DNA of 64,000 nt, taken from positions 6,415-70,414 of the forward strand of contig CAWINS010000045.1 of assembly GCA_963837335.1 (NCBI GenBank), read 5' to 3'. Of the stretch, positions 9,277-18,384 are shown one piece after another; the stretch's first letter is position 1, and each line of letters starts with the position of its first letter. The position numbers were made by a program, and so were the translations under genes. This stretch comes from RYN-230 sp963837335 (GTDB lineage: Bacteria; Actinomycetota; Actinomycetes; Streptosporangiales; Streptosporangiaceae). A model generated the notes under the pieces. The model had not been told where the DNA came from. It did no database searches and saw nothing but the letters and a program-made list of their open reading frames with translations.

Positions 9277-10635
9277 GTGGAGACGGTCGGCGAGATCATC
9301 AACTGCATGCGGGAGGCCGCGCCCGCCGGTCAATCGGGCCTTGACCAGGCAGTTCTTCAGCGACTGGGGGAGTTGACCCAGAGTCTCATCGCGGTCAAGG
9401 AGGGCGCCGCGGAGGAGCACGCGCGGTTCCTTGGCATTGGCCAGCGCGGGCTCTGCCTGCCTGAGGCCCAGTTGTCGGCGTGGCTGTCGGGGGCCACCGT
9501 GCTGGTCACCGGCGGGACCGGCTGCATTGGCTCCACCCTGATGGCCCAGGTAGCGGCGCGCGGTCCCGGCCGCCTGGTCGGCGTGAGCCGGGGGGTCAGT
9601 GATGGCTGGCCGACGCAGGCCTCCGCGGAGTACCGGCAGGCCGACGTGCGGGACCGGGCCGCCCTGGAGGCGCTGATCCGCGAGGTGCGGCCGGACGTGA
9701 TCTTCCACGTCGCCGCGCAGCGCGAGCCCGCACGGGCCGAGGTGGAGGTGCACCGCACCGTGTCCACCAACGTCCTGGGTACCCGCAACGTGCTGGAGGT
9801 GGCCGAGGCCGCCGGAGTGCGCCAGGTGGTGTGCGCGTCCACCGGCAAGGCGCTGCGTCCCTACTCACCCGACATCTACACCGCGTCCAAGCGGGCGGCT
9901 GAGTGGGTCGCGTCGCGCGCGGCCGCGCGCGGGGAGATGCTGATCTCGGCGGGCCGGTTCACCCATGTCCTCGACAACTCGGTCATCTACCGGCGGCTGC
10001 TGGGCTGGGCCGAGGACGGCGTGATCCGGCTGCACAGCCCCAACATCGCGTTCTACGTGCAGTCAGCGCTCGAGTCCGCGCAACTGCTGCTGCTGGCGGG
10101 CCTGGGCGCCGAGCGCGGCGAGTTCCGGGTGCACTCGATCACCGACCTCGGCTGGCCGCTCAGTCTCCTGGACGTGGCCCTGGGGGTGCTCATCAGCACC
10201 AGCTCGGCGACGCCGATCTACTTCAGCGGATACGACCCGGGTTACGAGGAGGTCCCGTTCCCCGGACTGTACGACCCGATGACCGCGGGGGACGTGAGCC
10301 CGCTGCTGAACGCGTTCGAGGCTGCGGCCGGGACCTCCGCGCCGTGCCCCATGGTGGACGCGTTCCGGCTGGAGATGGCGGCGAACCCGCAGCCCGTCAA
10401 GCTCCTCGCGGCCCTCGATGAGATCTGTGACCGCAGCACCGACTCGGATGTGGTGCGCGCCGGGCTGAACGAGATGTCCTGGGCGCTGCTCGACGCGACA
10501 CTGCAGGCGGTGCCGCACCGGGCGCTGGCCCGCGCGGCGGCCCTGTCCGACCCGCATCAGGAGGTCATGTGCGCCGACCACCGCCGGGTGCTGGAAGCCA
10601 TCCGGGACAGCGCGGGCTCCACCGCCAGTAGCTGA
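9277..10635 (+). CDS. NAD-dependent epimerase/dehydratase, CapD-like polysaccharide biosynthesis protein
   Basis: Extended SDR of the polysaccharide-biosynthesis (CapD/FlaA1-type) group acting on a nucleotide sugar, cytosolic. A roughly 70-residue helical N-terminal extension precedes the Rossmann motif VLVTGGTGCIGSTL (about 75-90). DVIFHVAAQREPARAE (NAAA-like) and the active-site YTASKRAAEW (YxxxK, with the preceding STGKA supplying Ser/Thr) are present; these match the CapD signature in which STDKA precedes the Tyr. The C-terminal third (about 330-452) has no recognised domain. GTG at 9277 has GGAGGT at 9262-9267 just upstream. Its position, divergent from the cellulose-synthase-like operon across a shared regulatory region, suggests a sugar precursor for the same surface polymer. 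Confidence 0.85.
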   Translation: METVGEIINCMREAAPAGQSGLDQAVLQRLGELTQSLIAVKEGAAEEHARFLGIGQRGLCLPEAQLSAWLSGATVLVTGGTGCIGSTLMAQVAARGPGRLVGVSRGVSDGWPTQASAEYRQADVRDRAALEALIREVRPDVIFHVAAQREPARAEVEVHRTVSTNVLGTRNVLEVAEAAGVRQVVCASTGKALRPYSPDIYTASKRAAEWVASRAAARGEMLISAGRFTHVLDNSVIYRRLLGWAEDGVIRLHSPNIAFYVQSALESAQLLLLAGLGAERGEFRVHSITDLGWPLSLLDVALGVLISTSSATPIYFSGYDPGYEEVPFPGLYDPMTAGDVSPLLNAFEAAAGTSAPCPMVDAFRLEMAANPQPVKLLAALDEICDRSTDSDVVRAGLNEMSWALLDATLQAVPHRALARAAALSDPHQEVMCADHRRVLEAIRDSAGSTASS

Positions 10636-10710
10636 GCGAGGCTACCGGCGCCGGAGCGGGCACCGTCGCTGACCACGGGGCGCCCCGAGCCGGGGACCGC
10701 GGCCACACGG

Positions 10711-10768
10711 GCGCCCTGAACGGGCGACCGTGGTTACAGGCGCCCTGGACGGGCGACCGTGGTTACAG
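10711..10768. repeat. two 29-bp tandem repeats between convergent genes
   Basis: Two adjacent copies of gcgccctgRacgggcgaccg followed by tggttacag (10711-10739 and 10740-10768) differ at one base, and a third partial copy (gcgccctg) follows. The repeat lies between the epimerase stop and the end of the ABM gene and slightly overlaps the latter's last codons. It may act as a terminator or simply be a short tandem duplication. Confidence 0.75.
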
Positions 10769-11077
10769 GGCGCCCTGGGCCGGCGTGCCGGCCGGGTGCG
10801 GCCGGAGGATCTGGACGTCGGTCTTCCCGGCCAGGCGCCCGCTCAGCGCCTGGTTGAGCTCGACGAGCGCGGGCCCGCGGGAGTGCTCGGCGAGCGCCTC
10901 CGCGCTGGTCCACTTCTCGACGAAGACCAGCCGGTCATCTCCTTCGTGCAGGGCGTACAGCAGGCAGCCGTCGTCGTGGGCGTGCACGTCAGCGATGGCC
11001 TTCTCCAAAGCCGCGATGACCTCGGCGCGGTGCTCCGGCAGCGGGCGGATGGTGGCGACGACGACAACATCGGTCAT
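10763..11077 (-). CDS. antibiotic biosynthesis monooxygenase (ABM)-domain protein
   Basis: 104-residue dimeric ferredoxin-like ABM fold, as in quinol monooxygenases (YgiN type) and heme/quinone-modifying proteins. The pattern VVATIRPLPEHRAEVIAALEK then GCLLYALHEGDD then VFVEKWTSAEALAEHSRGP is typical. ATG at 11077 overlaps the mftF stop (ATGA), so it is the last gene of the mycofactocin operon. Function in the pathway is unknown; a cofactor-free oxygenase or quinone-reactive protein at the end of a redox-cofactor operon could be related to mycofactocin recycling, but that is inference. Length is normal. Confidence 0.8.
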   Translation of the reverse strand: MTDVVVVATIRPLPEHRAEVIAALEKAIADVHAHDDGCLLYALHEGDDRLVFVEKWTSAEALAEHSRGPALVELNQALSGRLAGKTDVQILRPHPAGTPAQGAL

Positions 11078-12705
11078 GACTGGTGGTCCCTTCCTGGAGT
11101 GACACCCGGCCGCGGCGCGGCCGGAGCTTTGCCGAGCGGCCGCCAGGCCACGCTCGGCAGTAGCGGGCTGAGCAGTCTGTGCGCCGCCGCGCCGCGGTAC
11201 ACACCTGCCCCGTAGGCCACCTCGTCGGCCAGGTAGCCGAGCGAGAACGGTACGGCGTTCATCGATGGCCGGATCCGCCGCCATTCCGCGATGGGCGGGC
11301 CCACCAGCAACGACGCGACGGCCAGCCGGCGGCCTAGCCGGGTCCGGGCCGTCCGGCCGCCGGGCCGGGCCAGGCTGGCCGCCGCCACCGGCAGCGCGTA
11401 CTGGATGGTCCAGCGGCCCGCACCGAGCCAGGTCTGCAGCACCGAATCGGCCATCGGGCGGAGCACGCCCTTCGGCGGCACATCCCACCCGCGCAGCAGC
11501 CGGACCAGCTGGCCGGTCCCGGCCCCGTAGGCGGCGAGCGCGGCCACCGGCCTGCGGGCCAGGAGGGCGGCGACGGCGGCCGTCGGCCAGGCCTGCAGGA
11601 TCAGGGGCGGCACCTGGCCCGGGTGTCTTTGCGCGAGCGGGGCCGCAGAACATCCATAACGGAACCGCCGGGCCAGCACCCTCGCCCAGGTCGCGGGTTC
11701 GGAGTGGCTGACCGACGCGGCCGGGTCGTACCGGATCCGCCAGCCCGCTTCGGCCAGCCGCCAGACCAGGTCGACGTCCTCCCCGTAGCGCAGGCTCGCA
11801 TCGAACGGGCCAGCGCCGTGCCCGGCCAGCGCCGCGCGGCGGACCAGCAGGGCCGCGGTGGGCACGTACGACAGCCGGGTCAGGGGCAGTACCCGGCCTT
11901 CTTGCGGGCCCATGTCGATCGGCGCTCGGGCCTCCAGGTAGCGGCCGGCCGGGCTGGCCCCGGTCAGCGGCCGGACTCGCGGGGCAACGGCGGCGACCAG
12001 CGGGTCTGCGAAATGCGGCGCCAGCGAGGTGATCCACTCCGGCCCGGTCTCGCAGTCACTGTCCAGGAACGCCACCAGCGGGGTCGTGACCTGAGCCAGC
12101 CCGTCGTTGCGGGCCGGGCCGGGGCCCCCGGACGCGGGCCGCCGGATCAGCGTGGCGCCGTGCCGGCGGCACAGGCCGGCGATCTCGGCGGCCTGCCGTG
12201 ACCCGTCGTCCACGACGATCACCGGGTAGCTCTGCCCCAGGGCGGCCAGGCAGCGGTCCAGGTACGCCGGCCGGTCGCGGGCCGGGATCACCACGGTCAC
12301 GGCGGGCTGTGTTAGCCCGGGGGGGCGACCCCCCGCCTTCCCGGGGGACACCCCCGGATCCCCCGGCCCCCGCGACCGCTGGCTCGGCGGGAACACGCCT
12401 CCGGCGCGCCCCCCCTCGCCATCGCTGGGCGGGCGGGGATGAGCCATTCCAGTGTCGGTGAGCCGACGGGCCAGCTTGCCCGCCGCGGGCGAGCTCACCG
12501 GCCCGCGGCGCAGCTCGTCGAGCGCACGCTGGCCGGCCGGGTTGAGCCGGAGCAGCCGCGGGGGTGACCCGCCGAACAGCACGTCCGTCCCCACGAACTG
12601 GGTCTGCGGGTCGAACACGACGCTGAAGCCGGCCGGCAGCGGCGCGGGCCCCGGCCCGGAGCCCGCGGCCGGGCGGGTCACCGGACGCGCCCGGGGGCGG
12701 CTCAC
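11074..12705 (-). CDS. mftF: mycofactocin glycosyltransferase MftF
   Basis: GT2 enzyme that adds glucose units to mycofactocin. Family-specific N-terminus: LPAGFSVVFDPQTQFVG and LFGGSPPRLLRLNPAG precede the GT-A domain VTVVIPARDRPAYLDRCLAAL, VVDDGS, FLDSDCE (DxD-type) and the later RYGEDVDLVWRLAEAGWRIRYDP. C-terminal hydrophobic segments suggest membrane association. GTG at 12705 is chosen because it begins the conserved part; GTG 12750 is an alternative. At about 540 residues it is longer than typical relatives because of a Gly/Pro-rich insert (12308-12440) before the catalytic domain. Its stop overlaps the ABM start. Position at the end of the mft genes supports the assignment. Confidence 0.9.
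   Translation of the reverse strand: MSRPRARPVTRPAAGSGPGPAPLPAGFSVVFDPQTQFVGTDVLFGGSPPRLLRLNPAGQRALDELRRGPVSSPAAGKLARRLTDTGMAHPRPPSDGEGGRAGGVFPPSQRSRGPGDPGVSPGKAGGRPPGLTQPAVTVVIPARDRPAYLDRCLAALGQSYPVIVVDDGSRQAAEIAGLCRRHGATLIRRPASGGPGPARNDGLAQVTTPLVAFLDSDCETGPEWITSLAPHFADPLVAAVAPRVRPLTGASPAGRYLEARAPIDMGPQEGRVLPLTRLSYVPTAALLVRRAALAGHGAGPFDASLRYGEDVDLVWRLAEAGWRIRYDPAASVSHSEPATWARVLARRFRYGCSAAPLAQRHPGQVPPLILQAWPTAAVAALLARRPVAALAAYGAGTGQLVRLLRGWDVPPKGVLRPMADSVLQTWLGAGRWTIQYALPVAAASLARPGGRTARTRLGRRLAVASLLVGPPIAEWRRIRPSMNAVPFSLGYLADEVAYGAGVYRGAAAHRLLSPLLPSVAWRPLGKAPAAPRPGVTPGRDHQS
12308..12440. repeat. in-frame GC palindromic insertion in mftF
   Basis: Runs of G and C in alternating blocks (for example cccgggggggcgaccccccg, then cttcccgggggacacccccg) form several overlapping inverted repeats. 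They encode a low-complexity linker (PPSDGEGGRAGG...PGDPGVSPGKAGG). The block separates the MftF N-domain from its GT2 domain and resembles REP-like elements that insert in frame. Confidence 0.5.
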
Positions 12706-12805
12706 GGTGCTTCCCGAGACGTTCGCGCCGTCCGGCAAGAAAGACCACACCGGCCACTCGGCCGGGCCTGTCGGCCCACCCTCGCGAGCCGGTACCGGAC
12801 GGCAC

Positions 12806-13597
12806 TCACAGGGCCAGCCCGCCGTCCACCGGGACCACCGCGCCGGTCATCCCGCTGCTGCCGTCACCGGCCAGCCAGACCAGCGCCGCAGCGACCTCCT
12901 CCGGGGCCAGCAGCCGGTCCAGCGGCTGCTGGGCGGCGAACGACCCGGCGCCGGGCAGCCCGTACAGGCGCGCGCTCTCGGCCAGGATCGGCGTGTCGGT
13001 CGAACCCGGGCTGACCGCGTTGGCGGTCACGCCGGTACCGCGCAGCTCGGTGGCCAGCGCCCGGATCAGCCCGGCCACGCCCGCCTTGGCCGCGCAGTAC
13101 GCCGCCAGCATGGGCAGCCCCCGGGTCGCCGCGGCCGACGCGACGGCCAGGAACCGGCCACGGCGCGGTTCCGGGCGGCGCAGCAGCGCCGGGATGGCCA
13201 CCCGGGCCAGCGTGAGCACCCCGCCGAGGTCGGTGCTCACCACCGCCTCCTCCTGGTCGGCGGGCATCTCCCAGAGCGGCACCCCGCCGGCGATCACGCC
13301 CGCCACGGCGAGCGCCGCGTCCAGGCCGCCCCACCGCTGCTCAGCCTCGGTCACCGCACCAGCCAGGGCCGCGTGGTCGCGGGTGTCGGCGACGAGGCCG
13401 TGCACGGCGCCCGGGCCGCCCGCCGCCCCGGCCACCACAGCGTCCAGATCCGCCCGGGTCCCCAGCCGGTAGGGCAGCGCCGGGTCGTCGGCGCAGCGGT
13501 CGACGGCCAGGACCGACCAGCCCTCAGCGGCCAGCGCCTGCACGGTGGCGGCCCCGATGCCGCGGGCGGCGCCGGTGACCAGCGCGACCCGGCTCAC
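12806..13597 (-). CDS. mycofactocin-coupled SDR family oxidoreductase
   Basis: Classical SDR of 263 residues: TGAARGIGAAT nucleotide motif (about 8), DAALAVAGV in the NNAG position (about 95), and ASAAATRGLPMLAAYCAAKAGV with the YxxxK active site (about 150-160). The first Ser is embedded in VASAAA. This matches the second mycofactocin-associated SDR subgroup, predicted to hold NAD tightly and use mycofactocin to recycle it. GTG start at 13597 overlaps the mftE stop (GTGA). It differs from the array at 18-22 kb by lacking the insertion after beta-strand 2 with the PYAMATPDDLAETV pattern. Substrate unknown. Confidence 0.85.
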   Translation of the reverse strand: MSRVALVTGAARGIGAATVQALAAEGWSVLAVDRCADDPALPYRLGTRADLDAVVAGAAGGPGAVHGLVADTRDHAALAGAVTEAEQRWGGLDAALAVAGVIAGGVPLWEMPADQEEAVVSTDLGGVLTLARVAIPALLRRPEPRRGRFLAVASAAATRGLPMLAAYCAAKAGVAGLIRALATELRGTGVTANAVSPGSTDTPILAESARLYGLPGAGSFAAQQPLDRLLAPEEVAAALVWLAGDGSSGMTGAVVPVDGGLAL

Positions 13598-14319
13598 CGG
13601 CGTTCCCCGTCGTTAGGTTCGGGGTACCAGGCGGCGACCGCGGCGGCCAGGTCCGCAGCCAGCTGGTCGAGCAGCCGCGCGCCTTCGGCCGCCGAGGCCC
13701 CGGCCGGGTCGCCGAGCACCCCGTTGGCGCTGACCGCCCGGACCCCGCCGGCCCGCAGCCCGGGCATCAGCCGGGACAGCGAGGCCGTGTTCCCGGCCTC
13801 GGCGAGCCCCCGCCGGACCCGGTCCGGGGTCAGGGCCAGCTGCAGCCCGGTCTCGGTCCGCCCGGCGTGGGCGTCCGGCAGGGGCAGGTCCGGGCCGGGT
13901 TTCGGCGCAGGCATCCAGAGCAGCACCTCCCGTGATTCGGCGCGGAGCCGGGCTACGGCCTGCCGCGCCGGGGCGGCGTTCCCACCGTGCGCGCACACGA
14001 ACACCAGGTGCCCGAACGTCTCGGCGGCCGAGCGGCCCAGCTCGGTCAGCACGAGCTCCAGGGCGGCCTGGCCGATCGAGAGCGTGCCTGCGAAGCCCGC
14101 GTGCTCGCCGCTGGAACCGTAGCTAACCGGCGGAGCGACCACCACGCCGGGCCGCAGGGCGGCGAGCCGCACGGCCAGCGCGGCCGCGATGTCGGTGTCG
14201 GTGGACAGCGGCAGGTGCGGCCCGTGCTGCTCGGTAGAGCCGACCGGGACGGCCAGCAGTGCGCCCTCGGCAGCCAGGCGGGCCGCTTCCGGCCAGGTGA
14301 GATCGGCGAGCAGAGTCAT
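13594..14319 (-). CDS. mftE: mycofactocin precursor peptidase MftE (creatininase family)
   Basis: Metal-dependent creatininase-fold peptidase that releases the C-terminal Val-Tyr-derived moiety (AHDP) from modified MftA. Signatures: VPVGSTEQHGPHLPLSTDTDIA (Glu, His and Asp metal ligands, residues about 25-45), GSSGEHAGFAGTLSIG (about 87) and VCAHGGNAA (about 127), then DAHAGRTETG (about 170, Glu ligand). The 241-residue length matches the family. ATG at 14319; the stop overlaps the following SDR start. It lies 28 bases after the end of the reconstructed OYE gene. Catalytic residues are all present. Confidence 0.92.
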   Translation of the reverse strand: MTLLADLTWPEAARLAAEGALLAVPVGSTEQHGPHLPLSTDTDIAAALAVRLAALRPGVVVAPPVSYGSSGEHAGFAGTLSIGQAALELVLTELGRSAAETFGHLVFVCAHGGNAAPARQAVARLRAESREVLLWMPAPKPGPDLPLPDAHAGRTETGLQLALTPDRVRRGLAEAGNTASLSRLMPGLRAGGVRAVSANGVLGDPAGASAAEGARLLDQLAADLAAAVAAWYPEPNDGERR

Positions 14320-14347
14320 CAGCGCCTCACCCTAGTGCTGGTCCCAG

Positions 14348-16409
14348 TCATAGGGCCGCTCCGGCCCGCTCGCCCTCGAGTACCGCGGCGTGGGCCCGGC
14401 GCGGAGCGAGGCAGTCACCCACCCGGCGCACCTCGAACGGCGCGCTATCCGGGGCGGTCACCATCCGGGCAAGCACCGTGCAGCGCGTGCCACAGCCCGT
14501 CGGCGGGCCGGGGCGGGACCGCGCAGGCCACCCAGTCGCACGCCAGCTGCGAACGGGCCCCGGTCGGGTGGTGCAGCAGGGTGAGCTCGAGGCGGCCCGC
14601 TTCGTTCTCGCGGGCGTCCAGCACCACCACGTCCGTGCGCTGCCGGACGCCCAGGGCGTGCACCTTCCTGGTCCACAGCTCCAGGTCCAGGGTGAGGCCC
14701 AGATCCTGGCCGACCACCATGGCGCTGGTAATCACCTGCACCGCGCAGCCGCGGTCCGCCAGCAATTCCGCCACCGAGGTAGCCGGATGAAAGCCCAGCT
14801 CGTCCAGCACCACCACGGTGCGCTCCGGCCGGGCCGATCCGTCGGCCACCTGGCGGACGTCCACCACCCGGGGATGCCCGTGCGCCCAGGCCGGCTGGAG
14901 CGGCACCGCGCCGGTGGCCAGCACCACCGCGTCCGGCTGCTCCGCCCGCAGGAACTCCGCGTCCACCGGGTGGCTGGTCTCCAGCCGCACGCCGGCCCGG
15001 CGCGCCTGGGTGGCCAGATCGCGGGTGAGGACACCGAAACCGGCCCGGCCGGGCATCCGGGCCGCCACCGCGGCCTGCCCGCCGGTGCGGTCGGCGCTCT
15101 CGAACAGGGTCACCCGGTGGCCGCGTTCCGCGGCGGTCACCGCGGCCTGCAGGCCGCCCGGGCCGCCGCCGACCACGTACACGCGGCGTCCCGCGGCCCG
15201 CCTGTGCGCAGGCCGGGGGGCAGGCTCCGGCAGCGGCACGGATTCGCGCCCGGCCCGGGGGTTGGCGGTGCATCCCAGCCAGCGGTTGCGGCCCACCCGG
15301 CCCGCGCATTCCTGGTTGCAGGACAGGCAGGTGCGGATCGCGGCGGCGTGCCCGGCCCGGGCCTTGGCCGCGAAATCCGGGTCGGCGATCTGCCCCCGGA
15401 CCACGCCGACCAGGTCACACTGCCCGTCGGCCAGCGCCTGGTCGGCCTGCTGCGGGCTGGTGATCCGGCCCGCGCCCAGCACCGGGATGTCCACCGCGGC
15501 GCGGATCGCGGCCGGGACGTGCAGAGCGTGCCCGGGGGCGGCCCGCATGCTCGCCACCACCGCGTACAGGCTGGCGGTGGCCACCCCCGTCGTGGTGCTG
15601 ATGTAGTCCACCGCGCCGCTGCGGCTGGCCATCCGGGCCACCTCGACCGCCTCGCTGAGCGTGGTGCCGCCCTCGATCATCTCGTCGCCGCAGAGCCGCA
15701 CGCCGAGCGCGCGCCCGGGGCCGATCGCCTCGCGCACTGCGGCCACGACCTCCAGCAGCAGCCGGGCCCGGTTCCGCAGCGATCCGCCGTAGCGGTCGGT
15801 GCGCTGGTTCGTGGCCCGGGACAGGAACCCCCGGATGATCGAGGACTGCGAGCATTGCAGCTCGATCCCGTCGAACCCGCCCGCCGCGCAGTGCCCGGCG
15901 ACGCGGGCGTAGCCGGCCACGATCGCGGCGATCTCATCGGGCTCGACCGGCCTGGGCACCTCGCGGAACAGCGGGTCCGGGACCGGGCTCGGCGCCGCCA
16001 CCGGCAGGCGGGAGTACATCCCGGAGGACTGGCCGCCGTTGTGGTTCAGCTGGGCCAGCACCGGAACCCCGTGCGCATGCACGGCCCCGGTGATCCGCCG
16101 GTAGCCGGGAACCACCTCGGGCCGGTAGCCCTGGATCAGCTTCTCGTAGGGCTGGTCCGCCGGGTGAGTCGAATGCTCCTCGGTGATGATCAGCCCGGCC
16201 CCGCCGGCCGCGCGCCGCGCGTAGTACGCGGCGTGCTGCTCGGTGGGCAGCCCGCCGCAGGCGTAGTTGGTCAGGTGGGCGGCGAACACTACGCGGTTGG
16301 CCAGCGTGAGCGGGCCCACCCGCAGCGGGCTGAACAGGTGCGGGTACGGGGCCCCCGTGCTCGTCGGCCCCGTGCTCGTCGGGTCAGTGCTCGTCGGGTC
16401 AGTGCTCAT
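14348..16409 (-). CDS. mycofactocin-system FadH/OYE family oxidoreductase (3' frameshift)
   Basis: 2,4-dienoyl-CoA-reductase-like enzyme with an FMN TIM barrel, a 4Fe-4S cluster and a C-terminal FAD/NAD(P) domain. Barrel: LFSPLRVGPLTLANRVVFAAH, LAQLNHNGGQSSG, RTDRYGGSLRNR. Cluster: CLSCNQEC plus a fourth Cys in WLGC (about 365-385). Second dinucleotide domain: VYVVGGGPGGLQAAV (about 410). The uninterrupted frame ends at 14445, but a shift near 14470 restores a family-like C-terminus, RVGDCLAPRRAHAAV, ending at the TGA at 14348. The N-terminus begins with 15-bp repeats encoding STDPT units. Families of this type are known to co-occur with mycofactocin genes, but their function there is undetermined. 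It starts four bases after the VWA stop. Confidence 0.85.
16354..16409. repeat. 15-bp tandem repeats at the start of the OYE gene
   Basis: Three full 15-bp units (16354-16368, 16369-16383, 16384-16398) and a partial fourth (16399-16409) on the coding strand encode repeated (S/T)(T)DPTST/GPTST. They include the start codon itself. Confidence 0.8.
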
Positions 16410-16413
16410 CGGG

Positions 16414-17322
16414 TCAGCTCGCGAAGACCGCGCTCAGCGCGGGTGCCACGTCGGTGTAGGCCCGGATGCGCCGCAGCCGCCCGTGGCCCAGCCGGGCCAG
16501 GTCCCGGGCCAGCTCCTCGTCCTGCTCGCCCGACACGTCGAGCAGCACGTCCAGCCGGGCCAGCCGGGCCGCGAGCGGCCGCGGGTCCGGGCCGGCGTTG
16601 TGCACGCAGTCAGAGAGCAGCACCACGCGGGCGTCCCGGGCCGGGATCCGGGCCAGCTCGGTCGCGGCCACCTCCAGCGGGAACGCGATGTTGGTCAGTC
16701 CCTTGGCCGGGATGCGCAGCATCTCGTCCAGCAGCCGCTGGGCGGGCACGTGCTGGCCGAGATGGCTCAGGATCGCCGCGTCGGACCAGAACGCCACCAC
16801 GGCCAGGTCGTCCCGGTCCAGTTCCGCCGCGAGCGCGCCGACCGTGGCGGCCGCGGTCCGGATCCGCTCGCCGCGCATCGACCCGGACACGTCGGCCAGC
16901 AGCACCACGCTGCGCCGGGTCCGGACCCGCTCGCGGACGATGATGTCGTCCTCTTCGGGGACCGGGTGCTCGACCAGCTGCTCGACCGTGCGGTCCAGGT
17001 CGATGTCGTCCGACCCGCCCTGGTAACGGACGCTGGCCAGCTCGCCCACGCCGCGCCGCGCGGCCGCGTCCCGCCGCGGCCTGGGCACCGCGAGCCGGGC
17101 CGCGATCTGCCGGGCCCGGCGCAGCGTCTCCGGATCGGCCTGCACCTCACTGTCCGCGGCCGCGTCGCCCGCGTTCACCAGCGTGCCCTGTTCCCCGGTG
17201 ACCGCCGGGCCACCGCTGCCGGAGCGGGGCGGGCGCCGGCGGGCGCGACCACCGCCCGGCAGCACCAGGCCGCCGGTCCCGCCGCGGGCTGGCTCCATCA
17301 GCACCGGCGGCTCATCGAGCAC
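16414..17322 (-). CDS. VWA domain-containing protein (MoxR partner)
   Basis: Von Willebrand A / CoxE-type protein, about 302 residues. The C-terminal half carries the MIDAS motif LLADVSGSMRG (DxSxS), followed by the Thr site (GLTNIAF) and the Asp site (LLSDCVHNAG). The N-terminal half is Arg-rich and disordered. GTG 17322 is the first usable start; the open frame runs upstream to the MoxR stop, so the true start may be an unusual codon or lie across a frameshift. MoxR-VWA pairs act as chaperones that insert metals or activate partner enzymes. Placed between two OYE/SDR groups, this pair may mature one of the mycofactocin oxidoreductases (inference). Confidence 0.82.
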   Translation of the reverse strand: MLDEPPVLMEPARGGTGGLVLPGGGRARRRPPRSGSGGPAVTGEQGTLVNAGDAAADSEVQADPETLRRARQIAARLAVPRPRRDAAARRGVGELASVRYQGGSDDIDLDRTVEQLVEHPVPEEDDIIVRERVRTRRSVVLLADVSGSMRGERIRTAAATVGALAAELDRDDLAVVAFWSDAAILSHLGQHVPAQRLLDEMLRIPAKGLTNIAFPLEVAATELARIPARDARVVLLSDCVHNAGPDPRPLAARLARLDVLLDVSGEQDEELARDLARLGHGRLRRIRAYTDVAPALSAVFAS

Positions 17323-17421
17323 CTTGGGGCGGCGGCGCAGCGGGCGCAGCTGCGAGGATGGGCGGTCGCCGCGCCGCTGGCCTGCCCGCCGGGACAGGGG
17401 CGAGTCCGCCTCGACCGCTCT

Positions 17422-18384
17422 TCAACCAGGCGCCGCCGCGGCCGGGTTGAGGATGAAGTGGTCCTCCCAGATCTGCCGGAGCACGGCCTCCGGGGGGAGC
17501 TCCACGGTCTCGTCGAGGAAGATGCGCCCGGACAGCGCGACCACCATCGCGTCGAACACCACGTCCGGGTAACTCTCGTCTTCGTCGGACCCGTGCTGGA
17601 ACGGAGCGATTCCGCGCAGGTCCAGCAGCTGCCCGGCGATCAGGGTGGTGTCGATGGCGCCGCGCACGCTGCTGCCCTGCCGGACATCCGGGTGCTCACG
17701 GGTGGCCCGGGTCACCGCGACTGCGTCGGCGACCAGCCGGGTGTAAAGCTCCGGGTCCAGGTCGGGCAGCGGGGCCCGGAGCGCGACGATGCCCCGCTCT
17801 GACTCCGCGTCCTGGTAGGTGATGGCCAGCCGGCACAGCCGGTCGTGCACCGACGTGGACAGCCGGGTGGTGCCCACGTTGTCGTAGGGGTTCATCGTCG
17901 CGATGACCCGGAACGTGGGCTCGGCCGTGACCGTGCCGGCCCGGGGCACCGCCACCTGCCGCTCGGCCATGGCGGTGAGCAGCGTGTTCAGCGTGTCCTC
18001 GGGGGCTCGGTTGAACTCCTCGATGTACAGGAACCCGCCTTCGCGCATGGCCTCCAGCAGCGGGCCGTCCACGAAGTTGTCCTCGCTGTAGTCCTCACGC
18101 AGTACCCGGGCCGGGTTGTGGTGCCCGATCAGCTTGGCCGGGGTGAGGTCCGCGTTCCCTTCGACGAACACGAACGGGATGCCCCACTCGGCCGTGATGG
18201 CCCGCAGCAGCGTGCTCTTGCTGGTGCCGGGCGGTCCCTCGAGGATGATGTCCCGCCCGGCGGCGACGGCCGCGAGCGTGAGGGTCAGCTCGCGCTCGCG
18301 GCCCACCAGGCGCGCCGCCACCCGCTGGTAGGTGCGCGCCAGGTCCGCGGCGGGGGTTTCCCCGGTCGTCTGGTGAGCTGTCAC
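17422..18384 (-). CDS. MoxR-family AAA+ ATPase
   Basis: 320-residue AAA+ ATPase. Walker A is LEGPPGTSKSTLLRA (about 52), with Ser-Lys-Ser rather than the more usual Gly-Lys-Thr, as in related MoxR proteins. Walker B is GGFLYIEEFNRAPEDTLNTLL (about 120), sensor 1 is VIATMNPYDNVGTTRLS (about 160) and LCRLAITYQD follows. GTG 18384 overlaps the stop of the upstream SDR (GTGA); the VWA gene follows immediately, the usual order for this pair. It probably works with the VWA protein to remodel or metallate a client enzyme encoded in the operon. Normal length, no defects. Confidence 0.9.
   Translation of the reverse strand: MTAHQTTGETPAADLARTYQRVAARLVGRERELTLTLAAVAAGRDIILEGPPGTSKSTLLRAITAEWGIPFVFVEGNADLTPAKLIGHHNPARVLREDYSEDNFVDGPLLEAMREGGFLYIEEFNRAPEDTLNTLLTAMAERQVAVPRAGTVTAEPTFRVIATMNPYDNVGTTRLSTSVHDRLCRLAITYQDAESERGIVALRAPLPDLDPELYTRLVADAVAVTRATREHPDVRQGSSVRGAIDTTLIAGQLLDLRGIAPFQHGSDEDESYPDVVFDAMVVALSGRIFLDETVELPPEAVLRQIWEDHFILNPAAAAPG

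Noticed and set aside
10711..10768. Possible attachment site
   Set aside because: The two 29-bp copies are adjacent and no integrase or tRNA gene is near, so a simple tandem duplication is more likely.
14478..16943. An 821-codon plus-strand open frame
   Set aside because: It runs antisense to the OYE and VWA genes, both of which have clear cofactor motifs on the minus strand.
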